Shown here: one piece after another, positions 61,080-64,000 of the stretch | How positions within the stretch are numbered: the first letter of the stretch is position 1 | Layout of the letters: every line of letters begins with the position of its first letter | From: Henricia sp. BOLD:AAB3569 | Lineage: Eukaryota > Echinodermata > Asteroidea > Spinulosida > Echinasteridae | Length of the DNA: 64,000 nt | Assembly: GCA_037783545.1 (NCBI GenBank) | Contig: JBBELK010000682.1 | Location: 1-64,000 of the forward strand | Reading direction: 5' to 3' | Notes under the pieces: model-generated | What the model was told of the DNA's origin: nothing | Database searches by the model: none | Seen by the model: only the letters and a program-made list of their open reading frames with translations | Program-made: the position numbers and the translations under genes

Positions 61080-61085
61080 AATAAA
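61080..61085 (+). terminator. Polyadenylation signal of the C-type lectin gene
   Basis: AATAAA lies 81 bp after the stop codon, a normal distance for a short 3' UTR. Confidence 0.5.
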
Positions 61086-61936
61086 TAACAGTTGCCTTAA
61101 TTTTCTGAACACAATGTGCACAACTAGACGGTTAAAGGAATTTTCAGACATTCAAGGAACGTCATTAAGTACTAGTACAGTCCGGCAGACTTGTGTTTTT
61201 TTTCCATAAATTGATTTATAAATGGATATCTGAGTTATCAGTCATTGTTTACTGTATAAAGCAGAAAAAAGATTAAGACAAAAAAAGTTGAGTATTAGTT
61301 TTTTCGCGAACAAGTGTATAGATAGATAGATAATGTGACATGTGTTTACATTTGGGGCGCCCTCTGTTGATTTAAGACAAAAGTCGACAGGCAAAAAGAC
61401 CAATAGTTTCAGTTACTAGGGCGAAACTTAGGGGGCACCAGGGGGTGCACACATTTCTCCATGGGAGCACTAACCCTCTAAAATGTTGTAAAATTGTGAA
61501 AAAATACCCATTTCAATTTCAACTGACCCCCATGCCCCCACCAGGCAAGTCCATGTTTTTCTACGTAGCTTTGGTTTTAAAGCAAATATTTCTAAAATTC
61601 TCATTAAACTAATACATGTACCTACAGGTGTCATTTTTTATAAGCTACATGTACATGATTTAGCCAAATAAAGACTATTTGTTTTCCAAGTCGACACGAT
61701 TTATATATTTTATGAAGTTTCATAGACCAAGCTGTGTTTCTTTGCCTGCCGTTAAACAACAGAGGGTGTGCTAAATGTAAACAAATGACGTAGCCGGTCA
61801 TCCCTTCTATAAGTGCATGCATTGTATATATAGGTCTGTAAAATCATAAACTCTTAACTCGCATCGTAATGGTTTACCGGTAAACAATAAATAAGATTAA
61901 AGTCATGTATACCAGTGTCTAACAAACGTTTCTCCT

Positions 61937-62290
61937 AAAGGCCCTTTCACACCGGATCTGCGTAGAGTGGCGTACCGACTATGCCGAAATTAGGCTGCGT
62001 ATTAATGGAAAAAATGTTGCTTCAGCGTAAAATAAAATCTAGCACTGCAGGAATAGTGATAAAAAGTCCAGCAGGGATCAAGCAGTCACTGTGTGGCTAG
62101 GCTGCGCGCAGGTAGGATCTAGGACGCCTTTATACGCTTTTACTGCTTCGTCGGACTGGCGTAGGGTAGCGTACTATTGCATAGGCATGGCGTACAGTAG
62201 CGTAGTGTTGCGTAGACTTGCGTACGCTCGGCGTAGTCGTTACGCAACACTACACAACTCTACGTATGGCCCGGTGTGAAAGGGGCTTAA
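61937..62290. mobile_element. Non-autonomous element with CCCTTTCACACCGG termini and GCGTA arrays
   Basis: AAAGGCCCTTTCACACCGGA on the left is inverted by CCCGGTGTGAAAGGGGCTT on the right. Inside, GCGTAG / CTACGC-type hexamers occur more than ten times (near 61,969, 61,998, 62,158, 62,187, 62,197, 62,232). The layout matches the element at 10,061-10,789. Confidence 0.75.
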
Positions 62291-62865
62291 GGTTCAAGTG
62301 CAAAGATTTTTGTATATATGTACATACCGGTATATGTGAATAGTAATAGATGTAATTGTGAAATTTCATTGAACCAATAGGTGAAACTTGCTTTTATATT
62401 GGAAGCCGTGCCTCAGTATTGTATCGTGTACACTGTACACATACAGAATTCTAAATAAAATTGTATGTTATGAATGATTAAAAATCAGCCATGTATTAAG
62501 GGGCCTATTACTAGGCATGTGTGCTTAAACGTTTTGTTTATCTAAGCATTTCAGAACACATGTAGGCCTGTACCCCAGGCATTGGGGTTTTATGGCATTT
62601 TCTCCTAAAATTTTCAATATTTTTGGTATCATATTCACTGGTGCATGACTGCAGTCACTGAAGATGATTTGTGCACTGTATCAATGTTACAAAAATCTTC
62701 ACAATGAACGGAAAAAATTGAGAAGTTGATCATGGCTTTAATCCTTAGTGTGCAAAACATGAGACAGACTTATGACTCAACCACCAAAACGTGTTAGTAT
62801 TTTGAAGGGAACTGATTTTTGGAGTGAAAAACATGAAACAATTTCCTTGAAAATACTTGGAAGTG

Positions 62866-63700
62866 GACAACTCGACTGTTTGGCAACTCGACTCGAACCA
62901 ACTCGACCGTTGTGTGTACTGCTCTTTCTGATCATGTACATGTAGCACGCGATTTTGTGCCAAGCGAAAAATCATGCTGGTATAAAACACTAAACCTTCC
63001 TAATATGACCAGGGGCGTAGGGGGGTAATCCCCCCCCCCCCCCCTCCCCCACTTTGTTCACACTTTTTCTGCTTAAAGTGGTTAAATATTGCCCCAGATC
63101 GCACCACAGAGCATCTATAATCCATCTAGAAGCCATTAGGGCTTCGCGCTATGCGCATGCTATTTCATTGTCATCAGCATTTCATGCTTAACAATTTCAC
63201 GCCCTCCCCCTTTTCAAAGTCCTGGATCTGCCCCTGATGACATAATGACCCACAAAGTGTAAATTTTGATAGGAAACATGATCTTAGCATTTCTTTGAAA
63301 ACATGCTCCATAGACTTAGTGCATCGAGTCTCAACGCTGCGTTGTATCAGTCAAAAAAGAAACAAAAAGGAAACACTTCCTGTGCCGTGACAAAAGCTTC
63401 TACTTCACGCGAATTCCTGGTGCAAATTTCACAAAAGCAAAATTTTCGTTCCACAAATTTGCAGAAAGTTCTTCCTTCATGATTTAACTAGTTTCAGCTT
63501 GCGCAAAGATTCGCAGTGAGATGTTTAATAGACGTCATCAGTTTTGCCGATGATTTGCCCTTGCTCCGCTTTTGCAAACCAGCACCACTTTTGACTCAAC
63601 TGACGAGTTGACTTTTCCCATTGAACGCACAATAGTCGTGTTGGTACAACGGTCAAGTTGGCTTGAGTCAAGTTGGCAAATGGTCGAGTTGACCTACACC
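62866..63700. mobile_element. Element with inverted AACTCGAC motif clusters
   Basis: GGACAACTCGACTGTTTGGC, CTCGAACCAACTCGACCGTT at 62,866-62,912 are inverted by ACGGTCAAGTTGGCTTGAGT and GGCAAATGGTCGAGTTGACC at 63,648-63,695. The 730-bp interior has no coding signal and contains a C-run (63,029-63,043). Confidence 0.6.
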
Positions 63701-64000
63701 CTTAGATTGTACGGTCGATCCTTTCGAATTTTCCTTAGTAAATTCATGACACGTTTTCCTCCTAATTTTGTGTTTTTATCATTAACCTTTTTACTTTAAT
63801 ACGTACGTGTAGTTTATATGTTTTAAGGCAAATCCTGGGTGTCCATGCATGGTAATGTACCCATTAAATAATTTTAACGAATAATAGTCATCATCAACTC
63901 CTTAATTACCAGGCAAGGACACCCTCAAAGACCCTAGCTAAGATAATCTCAGCTCTTTTTATCATTTTTCATTGGGATGTGGTCTTTTAGCAGTAGAGCT
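63700..64000. other. No feature recognised at the right edge
   Basis: AT-rich DNA without convincing frames, repeats or splice sites. The missing first PIGL exon was sought here and not found. Confidence 0.4.

Overview
This is animal nuclear DNA: AT-rich, with spliced host genes, a tRNA-derived SINE family, many foldback (MITE-like) repeats and frequent TACATGTA words. Gene content and repeat style point to a marine invertebrate deuterostome, most likely an echinoderm. That placement is inference; no species-specific marker was available.

Four host genes are recognisable by protein motifs and consistent splice phases. The first coding exon of a RALGAPB homologue lies on the minus strand (6,938-7,156). 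A complete two-exon FBXO48 homologue lies on the plus strand (9,039-9,344 joined to 11,493-11,651). Six exons of PIGL run on the minus strand from 59,023 to 53,632; the first exon is not in the window. A secreted C-type lectin (60,478-60,999, plus) lies just upstream of the visible part of PIGL. The first two sit head to head with their 5' ends about 1.6 kb apart.

The middle (about 17.2-50.6 kb) is a graveyard of mobile DNA. From 17.5 to 41 kb it holds at least six fragments of a family B, protein-primed-type DNA polymerase, the type carried by Polinton/Maverick elements, all broken. With them are multiple copies of a gene joining a PC4/SUB1-like single-strand DNA-binding domain to a C-x2-C-x12-H-x-C zinc motif. 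This second gene was amplified recently into a near-identical array of 1,102-bp units (about 25.77-29.77 kb), in which only one copy (26,872-27,561) is open throughout. A third, unrecognised gene family ('gene X') ends directly before a hairpin that closely resembles the 3' stem-loop of metazoan replication-dependent histone mRNAs. The hairpin is followed by a TATTTAAA box and another start codon. No integrase, packaging ATPase, protease or capsid gene was seen, so the element is incomplete or scattered.

Nested in or next to this are fossils of other elements: an EnSpm/TNP2-like transposase (19.5-20.5 kb), a Gypsy-type gag piece (40.7 kb), a Tc1/mariner transposase (46 kb), a PiggyBac transposase (49 kb), and exon-like pieces with THAP, C2H2, BEN, FLYWCH, HECT and DUF6589-like domains. 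A HECT-type exon has been duplicated into two 186-bp-period arrays.

The flanks (0-17 kb and 50-64 kb) hold the host genes plus dense foldback repeats, several with internal arrays of a short motif. The best candidates for something undescribed are the amplified PC4-zinc gene with its polymerase chimeras, and the histone-like 3' hairpins of the associated element.
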